Shown here: piece after piece, positions 17,149 to 25,813 of the stretch | Position numbering within the stretch: position 1 is the stretch's first letter | Layout: each line of letters opens with the position of its first letter | DNA from: Sinorhizobium sp. A49 | GTDB taxonomy: Bacteria > Pseudomonadota > Alphaproteobacteria > Rhizobiales > Rhizobiaceae | Reading direction: 5' to 3' | DNA: 64,000 nt | NCBI RefSeq assembly: GCF_002002725.1 | Contig: NZ_MUNW01000035.1 | Span: forward strand, 62,001 to 126,000 | Translations under genes and position numbers: made by a program | Notes under the pieces: generated by a model | What the model saw: only the letters and a program-made list of their open reading frames with translations | What the model was told of the DNA's origin: nothing | Databases searched by the model: none

Positions 17149-17200
17149 CGCATGATTTCGCCGCTGAAATCGATTCCGATTTGCGACGTCATGCAGTAGG
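17149..17200 (+). repeat. RIME-like palindromic repeat, copy 2 (right half)
   Basis: GCATGATTTC, then CGCTGAAATCG, ATT, CCGATTTGCG and GTCATGCAG. Imperfect dyad symmetry is centred on AAATCG/CGATTT. It corresponds to the right half of the full copy at 36096 and closely matches the copy at 62101. It lies 30 bp before the M20 peptidase gene. Confidence 0.6.
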
Positions 17201-17229
17201 TTCCGGCAAAACTTGAAGCAAGGATATGC

Positions 17230-18621
17230 ATGATGGCAGATATCACCCCCATTCTCGAGCGCGCGGACGCGAACCTGCCGAAGAGCCTGGACAGGCTTTT
17301 CGATCTCGTGCGCATCAAGTCGATCTCGACCGATCCGGCCTTCAAGGCCGATTGCCGCAAGGCCGCCGAATGGCTGGTCGCGGAACTGAACGGCCTCGGC
17401 TTCACCGCCTCGGTCCGCGACACGCCCGGACATCCGATGGTTGTCGCCCACCACGCCGGTGCCACTGCCGATGCGCCGCACGTGCTGTTCTACGGCCATT
17501 ACGACGTTCAGCCCGTCGACCCGTTGAACCTCTGGGATACCGATCCGTTCGAACCCGGCCTGAAGGAACTGGAGCCGGGCCGCAAGGTCATCACCGGCCG
17601 CGGCACCGCCGACGACAAGGGCCAGTTGCTGACCTTCGTCGAGGCAGCACGCGCCTACAAGGACGTTCACGGCTCGCTGCCCTGCCGCGTCACCATCCTG
17701 TTCGAAGGTGAGGAAGAATCCGGTTCGCCGTCGCTGAAACCCTTCCTCGAAGCCAATGCGGCCGAACTCAAAGCCGACTATGCACTTGTCTGCGATACCA
17801 GCATGTGGGACCGGGACACGCCGGCGATCTCGGCGGGCCTGCGTGGCCTCGTCGGAGAGGAAGTCGTCATCAAGGCTGCCGACCGCGACCTGCACTCGGG
17901 CTATTTCGGCGGTGCTGCCGCCAACCCGATCCGCATCCTGACCGGTATCCTCGCCGGGCTTCACGACGAAGACAGCCGGGTGACGCTCGAAGGCTTCTAT
18001 GAAGGCGTCGAGGAAACCCCGGCCCAGATCAAGGCCGGCTGGGAGACGCTCGGCCAGACCGCGGAAAAGTTCCTTGGCGAGATCGGCCTGTCGATCCCGT
18101 CGGGTGAAAAGAACCGTTCGGTTCTCGAACTGACCTGGGCCCGCCCGACGGCCGAGATCAACGGCATCACCGGCGGCTATACCGGCGAAGGCTTCAAGAC
18201 GGTGATCGCCGCCGAGGCTTCCGCCAAGGTCTCCTTCCGCCTGGTCGGCAACCAGAACCCGGAGAAGATCCGTGAAGCCTTCCGCGCCTATGTGCGCTCG
18301 AAGGTGCCGGCGGATTGCACGGTCGAGTTTCACGCCCATGGCGGTTCGCCGGCGATCCAGCTGCCTTATGATTCGAATCTGCTCAACACGGCAAAGCTCG
18401 CCCTGTCCGACGAGTGGCCGAAGCCGGCCGTGGTCATCGGCATGGGCGGCTCGATCCCGATCGTCGGCGACTTCCAGAAGATGCTCGGCATGGAAACGCT
18501 GCTCGTCGGCTTCGGCCTTTCGGACGACCGCATCCATTCGCCGAACGAAAAGTATGAGCTGCAGTCCTATCACAAGGGCATTCGTTCCTGGATTCGCATC
18601 CTGAATGCACTTGCCGCCTGA
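17230..18621 (+). CDS. M20-family metallodipeptidase
   Basis: Probable cytosolic di-zinc peptidase, 463 aa, of the CNDP/DapE-like M20 group. Metal ligands are visible: His90 and the adjacent catalytic Asp92 in FYGHYDVQP, the bridging Asp in GRGTADDKGQ, and the catalytic Glu stretch EGEEESGS at 159-166. The inserted dimerisation domain lies in the second half. There is no signal peptide. ATGs at 17230 and 17233 are both possible behind AAGGA. It stands alone on its strand and ends at a bidirectional hairpin. The natural substrate, a dipeptide or N-acyl amino acid, cannot be told from sequence. Confidence 0.88.
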   Translation: MMADITPILERADANLPKSLDRLFDLVRIKSISTDPAFKADCRKAAEWLVAELNGLGFTASVRDTPGHPMVVAHHAGATADAPHVLFYGHYDVQPVDPLNLWDTDPFEPGLKELEPGRKVITGRGTADDKGQLLTFVEAARAYKDVHGSLPCRVTILFEGEEESGSPSLKPFLEANAAELKADYALVCDTSMWDRDTPAISAGLRGLVGEEVVIKAADRDLHSGYFGGAAANPIRILTGILAGLHDEDSRVTLEGFYEGVEETPAQIKAGWETLGQTAEKFLGEIGLSIPSGEKNRSVLELTWARPTAEINGITGGYTGEGFKTVIAAEASAKVSFRLVGNQNPEKIREAFRAYVRSKVPADCTVEFHAHGGSPAIQLPYDSNLLNTAKLALSDEWPKPAVVIGMGGSIPIVGDFQKMLGMETLLVGFGLSDDRIHSPNEKYELQSYHKGIRSWIRILNALAA

Positions 18622-18631
18622 TATCGAACGA

Positions 18632-18658
18632 CGTCGTGGCGGTCAGCCCGCCACGACG
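18632..18658. terminator. Bidirectional hairpin between convergent genes
   Basis: A perfect 11-bp stem CGTCGTGGCGG/CCGCCACGACG with loop TCAGC. It sits between the M20 peptidase stop and the stop of the convergent membrane-protein gene, and can serve both. Confidence 0.65.
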
Positions 18659-18659
18659 A

Positions 18660-18998
18660 TCACGCCGCTTTGGAGATCATCTCGACAAAGTCGGCAATTA
18701 ACGCGGCAAACACGCCGCTGCCGGTAACTATAACGCCGATGAAGAAGACACGCGTCGCACGCTCGTAAACCTTCGGCTGCAGCGAGCGCAGATGGAGGAA
18801 ATCCCACAGCGCACGCATTTGCAGGAGGATGCCGATCGCCAACAGGATGACGGCGGGAAGATCGCCCATATTCCACGGCAGCGGATTGGCCGCCCACTGG
18901 GTGAGAAAACCCAGCGAAAACGACAGCACCACGCCGACGACGGTCACCGTTCCATTGCGGAAGACCGGTTCGATCGGCTTTTCCTCGTCGTTCTGCAT
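18660..18998 (-). CDS. Small integral membrane protein of unknown function
   Basis: Predicted 112-aa inner-membrane protein with three hydrophobic segments (about residues 17-36, 44-66 and 84-107) and an acidic N-terminus. GGAGGTG lies six bases before the ATG, a strong reason to believe the gene. I do not recognise a family. It is convergent with the peptidase gene. The 299 bp between its start and the next gene contain no other credible gene and presumably the promoters of both. Confidence 0.7.
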   Translation of the reverse strand: MQNDEEKPIEPVFRNGTVTVVGVVLSFSLGFLTQWAANPLPWNMGDLPAVILLAIGILLQMRALWDFLHLRSLQPKVYERATRVFFIGVIVTGSGVFAALIADFVEMISKAA

Positions 18999-19297
18999 CC
19001 GCCCACCTCCGCTTTACCGTGTCGTCTTCGCGATTTCTTGACCAAACACCCGCCTCTGCCGGGGCATCGATCCTTGACCTCACCGGCCTCAGGTGCTTCC
19101 CTTTTGCAAAACAAATCAGAATGGGAAATTGGATCATTGGCAAGTGTAAGGACCGAGACGTCGCGTTCTGGGCGCGTAACTGTGACGAACTGGAGCCGCG
19201 ATGGCGGCTGCTTTGATGAACAGATGCGTCCCGAGATAGAGGCGACGCTGTCGACAGACCCTTCGGCCAAGCTTTTTGCAGTGATCGCGACGCCGGT

Positions 19298-20245
19298 ATG
19301 AGCAGGCTGAGCGCGTATTTCTGGCCCGTCGTCGGGCTGGCAGCGATCATCTTTTCGGTGCATGCGCTCTATCACGAGCTGAGCGGTCTCTCGCTGGACG
19401 ATTTCCTTGCCAGCTTCACGGCGATTTCCCTGAAAAGCTGGCTTCTGGCGATCGGCGCCACACTGGTCGCCTATGCCGCCCTTGCCGGCTACGACAAGCT
19501 GGCGCTCGATCATCTTGGCCACCGCATCTCGCTGTGGTTCATTACGGTCTGCTCGTTCACCACCTATGCTCTCTCGCACAATCTCGGCGCCTCCGTCTTT
19601 TCCGGCGCTGTCGTGCGCTACCGGGCCTACCGATCGAAAGGGCTGACGCCGGGAGAAGTCGGCGTTCTCGTCGCCTTCTGCTCGTTCACCTTCGCGCTCG
19701 GGACCCTGATGCTGTCGGCGATCGTGCTTCTGGTGAAACCGGAAATCATCGAGCGGTTCGCCGAATTCCTGCCGGTCGAAATGTCGTTGACGACAGGCGT
19801 GCTGATCCTGATCGTCATCGCGCTCTATGTCGTCGGCAGCCTCGTCGGCTTTCCGTCGATCCGAACGCGATGGTTCCAGCTGCATTATCCGAAACCCGCC
19901 ATCGTCTTGCGGCAGCTGGTGATCGCGCCGGTCGAGCTGATCGGCGCGGCCGGGATCATCTATTTCGCCCTGCCGGAAGCGGGCAATCCGGGTTTCATCG
20001 TCATTCTGGGGATTTTTCTGGCATCGTTTTCGGCAGCGCTGCTTTCGCACGCGCCGGGCGGGCTTGGCGTTCTGGAACTGGTCTTCATCGCAGCCCTGCC
20101 GGAAATGGATCCGGCCGACGTGCTGGCGGCGCTGGCTATCTTCCGGATCCTCTATCTCGTCATCCCGTTCATCATGGCGCTCGCCGTGATCCTGGTGTTC
20201 GAACGGTCCCGGTTCCTCGCCGACCGGCGCGGACCTATTCAGTAA
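19298..20245 (+). CDS. UPF0104 / LPG-synthase-like transmembrane protein
   Basis: Polytopic inner-membrane protein, 315 aa, about eight hydrophobic segments. It resembles the flippase half of MprF (lysylphosphatidylglycerol synthase transmembrane domain, YbhN/UPF0104). Characteristic parts are SHNLGASVFSGAVVRYRAY and SHAPGGLGVLELVF. The catalytic aminoacyl-transferase half of MprF is absent, as is usual for this shorter family. Its lipid or other substrate is unknown. The ribosome site before the ATG is weak. It is convergent with the secreted-protein gene, with a hairpin overlapping that gene's stop. Confidence 0.8.
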   Translation: MSRLSAYFWPVVGLAAIIFSVHALYHELSGLSLDDFLASFTAISLKSWLLAIGATLVAYAALAGYDKLALDHLGHRISLWFITVCSFTTYALSHNLGASVFSGAVVRYRAYRSKGLTPGEVGVLVAFCSFTFALGTLMLSAIVLLVKPEIIERFAEFLPVEMSLTTGVLILIVIALYVVGSLVGFPSIRTRWFQLHYPKPAIVLRQLVIAPVELIGAAGIIYFALPEAGNPGFIVILGIFLASFSAALLSHAPGGLGVLELVFIAALPEMDPADVLAALAIFRILYLVIPFIMALAVILVFERSRFLADRRGPIQ

Positions 20246-20248
20246 GAT

Positions 20249-20268
20249 CGTGACGAGGGACCGTCACG
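20249..20268. terminator. Hairpin between convergent genes
   Basis: Stem CGTGACG/CGTCACG (7 bp, perfect) with a six-base loop, immediately after the UPF0104 gene. It overlaps the stop codon of the minus-strand secreted-protein gene. Confidence 0.5.
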
Positions 20269-20755
20269 GCGCGTTGCACACGGTCGGAAGGGCCGCCTCG
20301 AGCGGTCCCTTCACTTCCTTCAGCCGCGCCGCTTCGATCTGATAGGGCGTGAACGGCGGCACCTGCAGCGACGGATTGATGATCCGCGTCACGTAGCAGC
20401 CGGCGAAGAACCGCACGCGCGCGCGTTTCTCGATCGATTTCACCGCAACCGGCACCGCCGAGTAGATGCTGCCGGCGCCGGCTTCCGTCTTCACCTTGCC
20501 AAGCTTCACTTCGACCGAAACCGTCCGCTCGTAGCCGCGTGTGAAAGCCTTGTACCCGCCGACGGGTTTCGTCTCGCCGAAATAGCCGTAGGCGCGCGCA
20601 TATTCCTTGCGATTGATGGCGTTGTAGAGCGATCGAACGACAGCGGCACCATCCGAGCGATCGTCGACATAGGCGACGTTGTCCTGCGCCAGGGCTTCGG
20701 AATTCACGGTGGCGAGCGTGGAAAAGGCGAGCACAGCGGCGGACGGAAACTTCAC
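20264..20755 (-). CDS. Conserved-looking secreted protein, function unknown
   Basis: A 163-aa product with a cleavable Sec signal (KFPSAAVLAFSTLATV, cleavage after ALA near residue 23). The mature domain begins with DGAAVVRSLYNAINRKEYARAY and has a nuclear-transport-factor-like flavour; this is only an impression. I chose a GTG at 20755 because AGGAGG lies six bases upstream. An ATG at 20770 would put that AGGAGG inside the coding sequence. No catalytic motif is visible; two Cys residues (CYVTRI, TVCNAP) could pair in the periplasm. Confidence 0.68.
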   Translation of the reverse strand: MKFPSAAVLAFSTLATVNSEALAQDNVAYVDDRSDGAAVVRSLYNAINRKEYARAYGYFGETKPVGGYKAFTRGYERTVSVEVKLGKVKTEAGAGSIYSAVPVAVKSIEKRARVRFFAGCYVTRIINPSLQVPPFTPYQIEAARLKEVKGPLEAALPTVCNAP

Positions 20756-20848
20756 GGCATTCCTCCTCATCGGCTTTCGGGGCAGCCAGGCGAGCACAAC
20801 ATCAAGGCGAAGCCATAGCAGGATTCGCCAAAACATCGATATCGCCGA

Positions 20849-21736
20849 TCAGGCCGGCGGCAGGCCTGCCTTGCGGCGGGCAACGACGCGCTCGCGCCAG
20901 ACAGTGAAGATGCCGGCCGCCACCACCAGCACCGAGCCGGCAATCATGTTGGTGGTCAGCGTTTCGCCGAAAATGCTGACGCCCATGACCGATGCGAAGA
21001 CCAGTTGCAGGTATGTCAGCGGCTGGACGGCGACCGCGTCCAGCATGTCATAGGCGCGGATGAGGAAGTAATGGCTCGAGGTCCCGGTGAGGCATAGGAG
21101 CAGCATAAAGCCCCAATCCGGAGGCGATAGCGTCGCCCAGAAAAACGGACCGACAAGGCTGATCGCCACGGCGCCGACGATGCCGGTATAGAAGAAGCTC
21201 GTCATGGCCGGATCGTCGCGGCTGACCAACCGGGTGACGATGACATAGAGGGCAAAGACAAGAGCTGCCGCCAAGGGCAACAGGAACGCCGTCTCGAACA
21301 GGCCTTCCGCCGGCTTCAGGATCAGGAGGACGCCGATAAGCCCGACGGAGATGGCCAGCCATCGGCGCCAGCCGACCCGCTCGCCGAGCAGCGGCATCGA
21401 CAGGAGGGCAACGAACAAGGGCGTCGCGGCGAGGATTGCCTGAGAATGCGCCAGTCCCACCAGCGTGAAAGACGTGATCACCATGACGATCTGCAGCGGC
21501 AGCAACAGCCCGCGCAGCACCTGCAGCATGGGTCTCTTGGTCGTGGCCGTCACCTTGAGCCCACCCGTTGCCCGGGCGGCGAGCACGACGGCAAACAGGG
21601 CAAAGGCCCAATAGCGGATCATCGCCACGAAGACCGGCGGATAGATGCTGCCGAGATGTTTGGAAATGCCGTCCTGGATCGCAAAGATGACGATGGCCAG
21701 CAGCGCGTAGATATAGCCGTTTGCCTTGATGCCCAT
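20849..21736 (-). CDS. EamA/DMT-family transporter
   Basis: Inner-membrane transporter of the drug/metabolite superfamily, 295 aa, with ten hydrophobic segments in two EamA repeats. The first repeat begins at YIYALLAIVIFAIQDGISKH and the second at PLAAALVFALYVIVTRL. The ATG at 21736 starts the first helix. The frame stays open to 22039, but that part has no membrane or conserved character and overlaps an sRNA locus. Substrate unknown; relatives export amino acids or other metabolites. An sRNA gene lies upstream on the same strand. Confidence 0.88.
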   Translation of the reverse strand: MGIKANGYIYALLAIVIFAIQDGISKHLGSIYPPVFVAMIRYWAFALFAVVLAARATGGLKVTATTKRPMLQVLRGLLLPLQIVMVITSFTLVGLAHSQAILAATPLFVALLSMPLLGERVGWRRWLAISVGLIGVLLILKPAEGLFETAFLLPLAAALVFALYVIVTRLVSRDDPAMTSFFYTGIVGAVAISLVGPFFWATLSPPDWGFMLLLCLTGTSSHYFLIRAYDMLDAVAVQPLTYLQLVFASVMGVSIFGETLTTNMIAGSVLVVAAGIFTVWRERVVARRKAGLPPA

Positions 21737-21827
21737 GTTCGCGCCGATACACCCGAAGGACCGGCAGAACCAGTGAAATCTGCGCCGACATTCAGATGAC
21801 TTCGTCAGGGCTTCAGTGATGTCCGGA

Positions 21828-21948
21828 TATGAAAAGAGCCCCGCGCGGGAGGAGGTGCACGGGGCTCTCAAACTTGACCGGTGACTGGGAGGAGGAGTGC
21901 CACCGATCCGCATCGGGCGCCGCGGGAGGAGGTGCAGCGCTTCGATAA
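21828..21948 (-). ncRNA. Candidate sRNA with three CCUCCUCCC anti-Shine-Dalgarno motifs
   Basis: Read on the minus strand, the transcript carries CACCTCCTCCCGCGG, CACTCCTCCTCCCAGT and again CACCTCCTCCCGCG. The last motif is in the loop of a Rho-independent terminator, stem AGAGCCCCG/CGGGGCTCT (21835-21868), followed by TTTTC. A promoter lies directly upstream. The motif and its placement in hairpin loops match the alphaproteobacterial cuckoo/CcsR-like (and alpha-r14-type) sRNAs, which pair with Shine-Dalgarno or other G-rich sites, usually with Hfq. Expected length is about 120 nt. No DUF1127 gene, often found next to such RNAs, is visible here. Confidence 0.75.
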
Positions 21949-21953
21949 GTCGT

Positions 21954-21983
21954 ATAATAATCATGCATCGCAATATTTTCAAG
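21954..21983 (-). promoter_or_regulatory. Promoter of the CCUCCUCCC sRNA
   Basis: Minus strand: CTTGAA (-35, 21978-21983) and TATTAT (-10, 21954-21959) with an 18-bp spacer. It predicts a start near 21948, just before the first CCTCCTCCC motif. CTTGAA could also be read by RpoH sigma factors. Confidence 0.6.
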
Positions 21984-22183
21984 AGCGGATTTGCTGCGCC
22001 GCACAATCTTAATCCTAAACCATGCTGACCAACCTCCAAGGGTTGTCTTTATGAGGGATCAATAAAGTTACAGGTTGTAAACCACAACCAATGACATCTC
22101 TATTTGCGGCGTACATCTTTCTAGACATGCAGGCATTTTGTGGTTCCTTAGATGCCATTGCACCTTGGAATTGCAGGCTCTTG

Positions 22184-22534
22184 ATGAAATTATTGCTCCA
22201 GATCCCGACCGTGATCGTCGTTCTCCTGATTCTGACGATCTGGCTTGCCGGCTTGCGGCTGGTTGTTGTGCCGCCCGGCTCATACAGGTTGACCGCGACA
22301 ACCGCGCTGGTCTTTCAAGGTCACGGCTATCGGCTGCTCGATAGTCCGCAAGCAATGTGCAACCGCCCCGCCCACCCCACGCGCGACTGCGATGCCATCG
22401 CCACCAACAAGCTCGCAAAAACCGCCCTGCTGCGGCTGCCCTACAGCCAATGGCTCTACGAGTATACCGAACCGGACCGCAGTAAGCAGGCGAAGCTCAT
22501 CGGCGAAACACCGCTCAGGAGTTCGATCGAGTAG
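22184..22534 (+). CDS. Hypothetical small membrane-anchored protein
   Basis: A 116-aa frame with a single N-terminal hydrophobic helix (LLLQIPTVIVVLLILTIWLA) and a polar C-terminal part containing two Cys residues. No family is recognised. I used the ATG at 22184, right before the hydrophobic stretch; the ribosome site is weak and the frame is also open upstream. It may be a periplasmic protein held by an uncleaved anchor. Codon use is less GC-biased at the start than in neighbours. Existence is plausible but not proven. Confidence 0.45.
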   Translation: MKLLLQIPTVIVVLLILTIWLAGLRLVVVPPGSYRLTATTALVFQGHGYRLLDSPQAMCNRPAHPTRDCDAIATNKLAKTALLRLPYSQWLYEYTEPDRSKQAKLIGETPLRSSIE

Positions 22535-22655
22535 AGCAACGACGTTTGATCTATCCTCCAGACTCTGGCCCGGCCTCCTGCCGGAACAAAATCGTGATTT
22601 CGAGCGGATCGCTTTGCGCGTTAGGATTTGCCCCATAAGCGAGAAGGAGAAGTTC

Positions 22656-22865
22656 ATGAAGACGCTTCTAGTGGCAATAGCCGCCATCGGCCTGTCCGCC
22701 CCCATGGCATTTGCGGAATGCGCCTATCACGCCAAGACCAACGCAGCGATCGACACGGCAACAACGACCGCCAGCATAACGACGGAAAGCCAGCCGACAT
22801 CCGAAGAAATGGTGCTCTTGAAAAAGACCGATCGTGTGGCGCAGGACGAAAAGACCGCCGAATAG
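22656..22865 (+). CDS. Small secreted protein (69 aa), unknown function
   Basis: A short frame with a convincing signal peptide (KTLLVAIAAIGLSAPMAFA, cleavage near residue 20). The mature part is about 49 residues, Thr- and Ser-rich with one Cys. AAGGAG lies six bases before the ATG, the best evidence that it is translated. The mature peptide has no recognisable domain. Small secreted proteins of this kind are common and poorly characterised in rhizobia. Confidence 0.6.
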   Translation: MKTLLVAIAAIGLSAPMAFAECAYHAKTNAAIDTATTTASITTESQPTSEEMVLLKKTDRVAQDEKTAE

Positions 22866-23314
22866 CCAGAACTCTCAATACTGGACCGTAGGCGTCGGCT
22901 GTTCAGGTGGCCAACGCGTCTGTGATTGTCGTTGTCGTGTGCGCTCGCATGCCCGCAAAAATGCGCAGGCGCCCCGGATTCTCAGAGCCCCTAGTATGTA
23001 GGTGTGGCGCGATAGGTCTTTGTTGCCTGTTTTCATGTGTCTCGCCTGTCCAAACGGCCCACGGCTCTCGGGCGGGCAACATCGTGCGAACGAAGCGGCA
23101 ACGCGCCGTCACACCAGATCCGGCAAGCTGTTGAAGAGCATGCATATTTTACAATCCGGTTTTTAACCCCCCCTTAAATTGCCGCATTTAAAGTTCACCG
23201 CATCGCCATGGCGGGTCGATCCATCAACTTTTCCCCGCCTTAGAGATTGCGTTTGCCACTGGGGCAAAACGACTGGGCGCCCGCGATGCGGCATGAGGGG
23301 TAAATCCAAACGGC
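22866..23314. other. Intergenic region, no gene supported
   Basis: About 450 bp before the class A PBP gene. The short frames in it have no ribosome site or family-like sequence. It presumably holds the PBP promoter. I see no strong hairpin or repeat. Confidence 0.5.
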
Positions 23315-25552
23315 ATGGCAGCAAGCGGCAAGTCAGGACAACGGATCGAGCCTTCCTTCGGCAACAGCGCCGACGACGATGACGACGATTTTCGCATCGA
23401 GGCAAGCGATCGCGTGACCGGCGGCGGCCGCAAGCCTGCTCGTGACAAACCGGCTTCTGCGCCTAAGAAGAAAGCGCAGCGCAGCAAGCGTGGCGGATCG
23501 CGCCGCGGCTCCAGCGGCGGCGGCGGCTTCATTGGTCTCGTGCGCACCTTGTTTTACTGGTGCATCGTGCTCGGTATCTGGGGTGCCATGGGTGTCGGCG
23601 GCCTCGTGCTCTATTACGGCGCGCGCATGCCGAGCGCCGAAAGCTGGTCGATCCCCGAGCGTCCGCCCAACGTCAAGATTCTCGCCGTCAATGGCGACAA
23701 CATCGCCAATCGCGGCACGACCGGCGGCGAGGCGCTGTCGCTCGAAAACATGTCGCCCTACATCCCGCAGGCGGTGATCGCCATCGAGGACCGGCGGTTC
23801 TATTCGCATTTCGGCGTCGACCCGCTCGGCCTGGCACGCGCCATGCTGACCAATGTCACCACCGGCCGGATGGTCCAGGGCGGCTCGACGCTGACCCAGC
23901 AGCTTGCCAAGAACCTGTTCCTGTCGCCGGAGCGCACGCTCGAACGCAAGGTGCAGGAAGTGCTGCTCGCCTTCTGGCTGGAGCAGAAATACTCCAAGGA
24001 CCAGATCCTGGCGATGTATCTCAACCGGGTGTTCTTCGGCTCGAACGCCTATGGCGTCGAGGCTGCATCGCGGCGCTACTTCAACAAATCGGCGCGCGAC
24101 GTGAACCTCGGCGAGGCGGCCCTGCTGGCTGGCCTGTTGAAGGCACCCTCACGGCTGTCGCCGGCCCGTGATCCGAAGGCGGCGGAAGAGCGCGCCCAGG
24201 TTGTTCTGGGCGCCATGCGCGAGGAAGGCTTCGTCACCGACAGCGAGATCAAGACGGCGATGTCACAGACGCCGACCAAGGCCAAAAGCTACTGGTCGGG
24301 CGCCGAGCACTACGTCGCCGACATGGTGATGGACCAGCTTCCCGGCATGATCGGCGAGGTCAAGGAAGACCTGATCGTCGATACCACCATCGACCTCAAT
24401 CTGGAAAAGAAGGCGGAAGAGGCGATCAGCGCCACGCTTGACGCCGACGGCAAGAAGCTCGACGCCTCGCAGGCAGCCCTCGTGTCGATCGACGGCACCG
24501 GCGCCATCCGCGCGCTCGTCGGTGGCAAGGATTATGCCGAAAGCCAGTTCGACCGCGCCTCCAAGGCCAAGCGCCAGCCGGGCTCGGCCTTCAAACCCTT
24601 CGTCTATGCGGCAGCGCTTGAGATCGGCCGCACGCCGATGTCGATCCGCAATGACGGCCCGGTCAGGATCGGCAACTGGACGCCTGAAAATTACGACCAG
24701 AAATACCGCGGCGAGGTCACGCTCGCCGACGCGCTCGCAAACTCGCTGAACACCATCGCCGCGCAACTGGTGATGGAGGTCGGCCCTCAGAACGTGGTCA
24801 AAGTGGCACACCGTCTCGGCATCGATTCCGAGATGCAGGCCAATGCCTCGATCGCGCTCGGCACCTCGGAGGTCAGCCTGGTCGAGCTGACCTCTGCCTA
24901 TGCGCCGTTCATGAACGGCGGCTTCAAGGCGACGCCGCATGTCATTCGCCGGATTTCAAAGGCCGACGGCACGGTGCTTTACGAAAACACCTACGACAAC
25001 CCACCGCGTGTGCTCGACCCGGCCATCGTCAGCGAAATGAACCAGATGATGGTTCGGGTGCTGACCAACGGTACCGGCAAGAAGGCACAGCTGAAGGGCT
25101 GGGAGGCGGCCGGCAAGACCGGCACCACGCAATCCTTCCGCGACGCGCTTTTCGTCGGCTACACCTCGAACCTCACGACCGGCGTGTGGTTCGGCAATGA
25201 CGACGGCAAGTCGATGAAGAAGGTCACCGGCGGCGGCCTGCCCGCCAAGGCGTGGCACGACTTCATGGTGACCGCGCATGAAGGGCTTTCGCCCTCGCCG
25301 CTGTTCGGCACCACCGGCGTTCAGCCGGTCTTCGACGACGGCGGCGCTCCACCGGTCGCGACGGGCGACATCATCTCCGGCGATCCGAACGCGTTTCCGG
25401 CGCCGCCTGTCGGCGTCGACGGCTCGATGGCCGTGCAGCAGACCCGTCCCCTGCCCGAGGGTAATGGCGGCATGGTGCCGCCGGCAGATGTCGGCGAGAC
25501 CACCGGCGCCACCAAGCGCACGACACTTTTCGATATTCTGACAGGCGGTTGA
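23315..25552 (+). CDS. Class A penicillin-binding protein (transglycosylase/transpeptidase, PBP1A family)
   Basis: Bifunctional peptidoglycan synthase, 745 aa. The basic cytoplasmic tail has an unusual acidic run (DDDDDD at 20-25) and Lys/Gly/Arg-rich stretch, then one membrane helix (about 72-101). In the glycosyltransferase-51 domain the catalytic Glu158 lies in AIEDRRFYSHFGVD. The transpeptidase domain has Ser424-X-X-Lys427 (GSAFKP), SLN at 477-479 and KTGTT at 601-605. The C-terminus is Pro/Gly-rich. It polymerises and crosslinks glycan strands in the periplasm. All catalytic motifs are intact. The ribosome site (TGAGGGG) is rather far from the ATG. Confidence 0.93.
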   Translation: MAASGKSGQRIEPSFGNSADDDDDDFRIEASDRVTGGGRKPARDKPASAPKKKAQRSKRGGSRRGSSGGGGFIGLVRTLFYWCIVLGIWGAMGVGGLVLYYGARMPSAESWSIPERPPNVKILAVNGDNIANRGTTGGEALSLENMSPYIPQAVIAIEDRRFYSHFGVDPLGLARAMLTNVTTGRMVQGGSTLTQQLAKNLFLSPERTLERKVQEVLLAFWLEQKYSKDQILAMYLNRVFFGSNAYGVEAASRRYFNKSARDVNLGEAALLAGLLKAPSRLSPARDPKAAEERAQVVLGAMREEGFVTDSEIKTAMSQTPTKAKSYWSGAEHYVADMVMDQLPGMIGEVKEDLIVDTTIDLNLEKKAEEAISATLDADGKKLDASQAALVSIDGTGAIRALVGGKDYAESQFDRASKAKRQPGSAFKPFVYAAALEIGRTPMSIRNDGPVRIGNWTPENYDQKYRGEVTLADALANSLNTIAAQLVMEVGPQNVVKVAHRLGIDSEMQANASIALGTSEVSLVELTSAYAPFMNGGFKATPHVIRRISKADGTVLYENTYDNPPRVLDPAIVSEMNQMMVRVLTNGTGKKAQLKGWEAAGKTGTTQSFRDALFVGYTSNLTTGVWFGNDDGKSMKKVTGGGLPAKAWHDFMVTAHEGLSPSPLFGTTGVQPVFDDGGAPPVATGDIISGDPNAFPAPPVGVDGSMAVQQTRPLPEGNGGMVPPADVGETTGATKRTTLFDILTGG

Positions 25553-25672
25553 GGCGGCGCAAACGGCGCCGTCCTGCCGCTTTGTTGCCCTCCCGGCCTT
25601 CGGCTAAACGCCGATTGTCCGCCGCCCGCCAATCGCAGGCTTGCTTTTGCCCCCAATCGCCCCGCAGAATGC

Positions 25673-25701
25673 CTTGCAGTCCGAAACGCCGGTCCTTATA
25701 T
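25673..25701 (+). promoter_or_regulatory. Putative heat-shock (RpoH) promoter of dnaK
   Basis: CTTGCA (25673-25678), 16 bases, CTTATAT (25695-25701), followed by about 105 bp of leader before the dnaK ATG. This fits the alphaproteobacterial RpoH pattern CTTG-N16/17-CYTATNT. No CIRCE element is seen. Confidence 0.5.
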
Positions 25702-25813
25702 ACGCCGCATCGGCGCAGCCAACGCTGCGAAGAAATCCAAAGACCATCCCGTTAGGGGCTGTCTCACGAATGCCTGACCGGGTTCCGACAGTCCGCTGCA
25801 AGGAGAGAACGAC

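Noticed and set aside
22907-23134. A 75-codon frame upstream of the PBP gene
   Set aside because: No ribosome site; Cys/Val-rich composition resembles random translation of GC-rich DNA.
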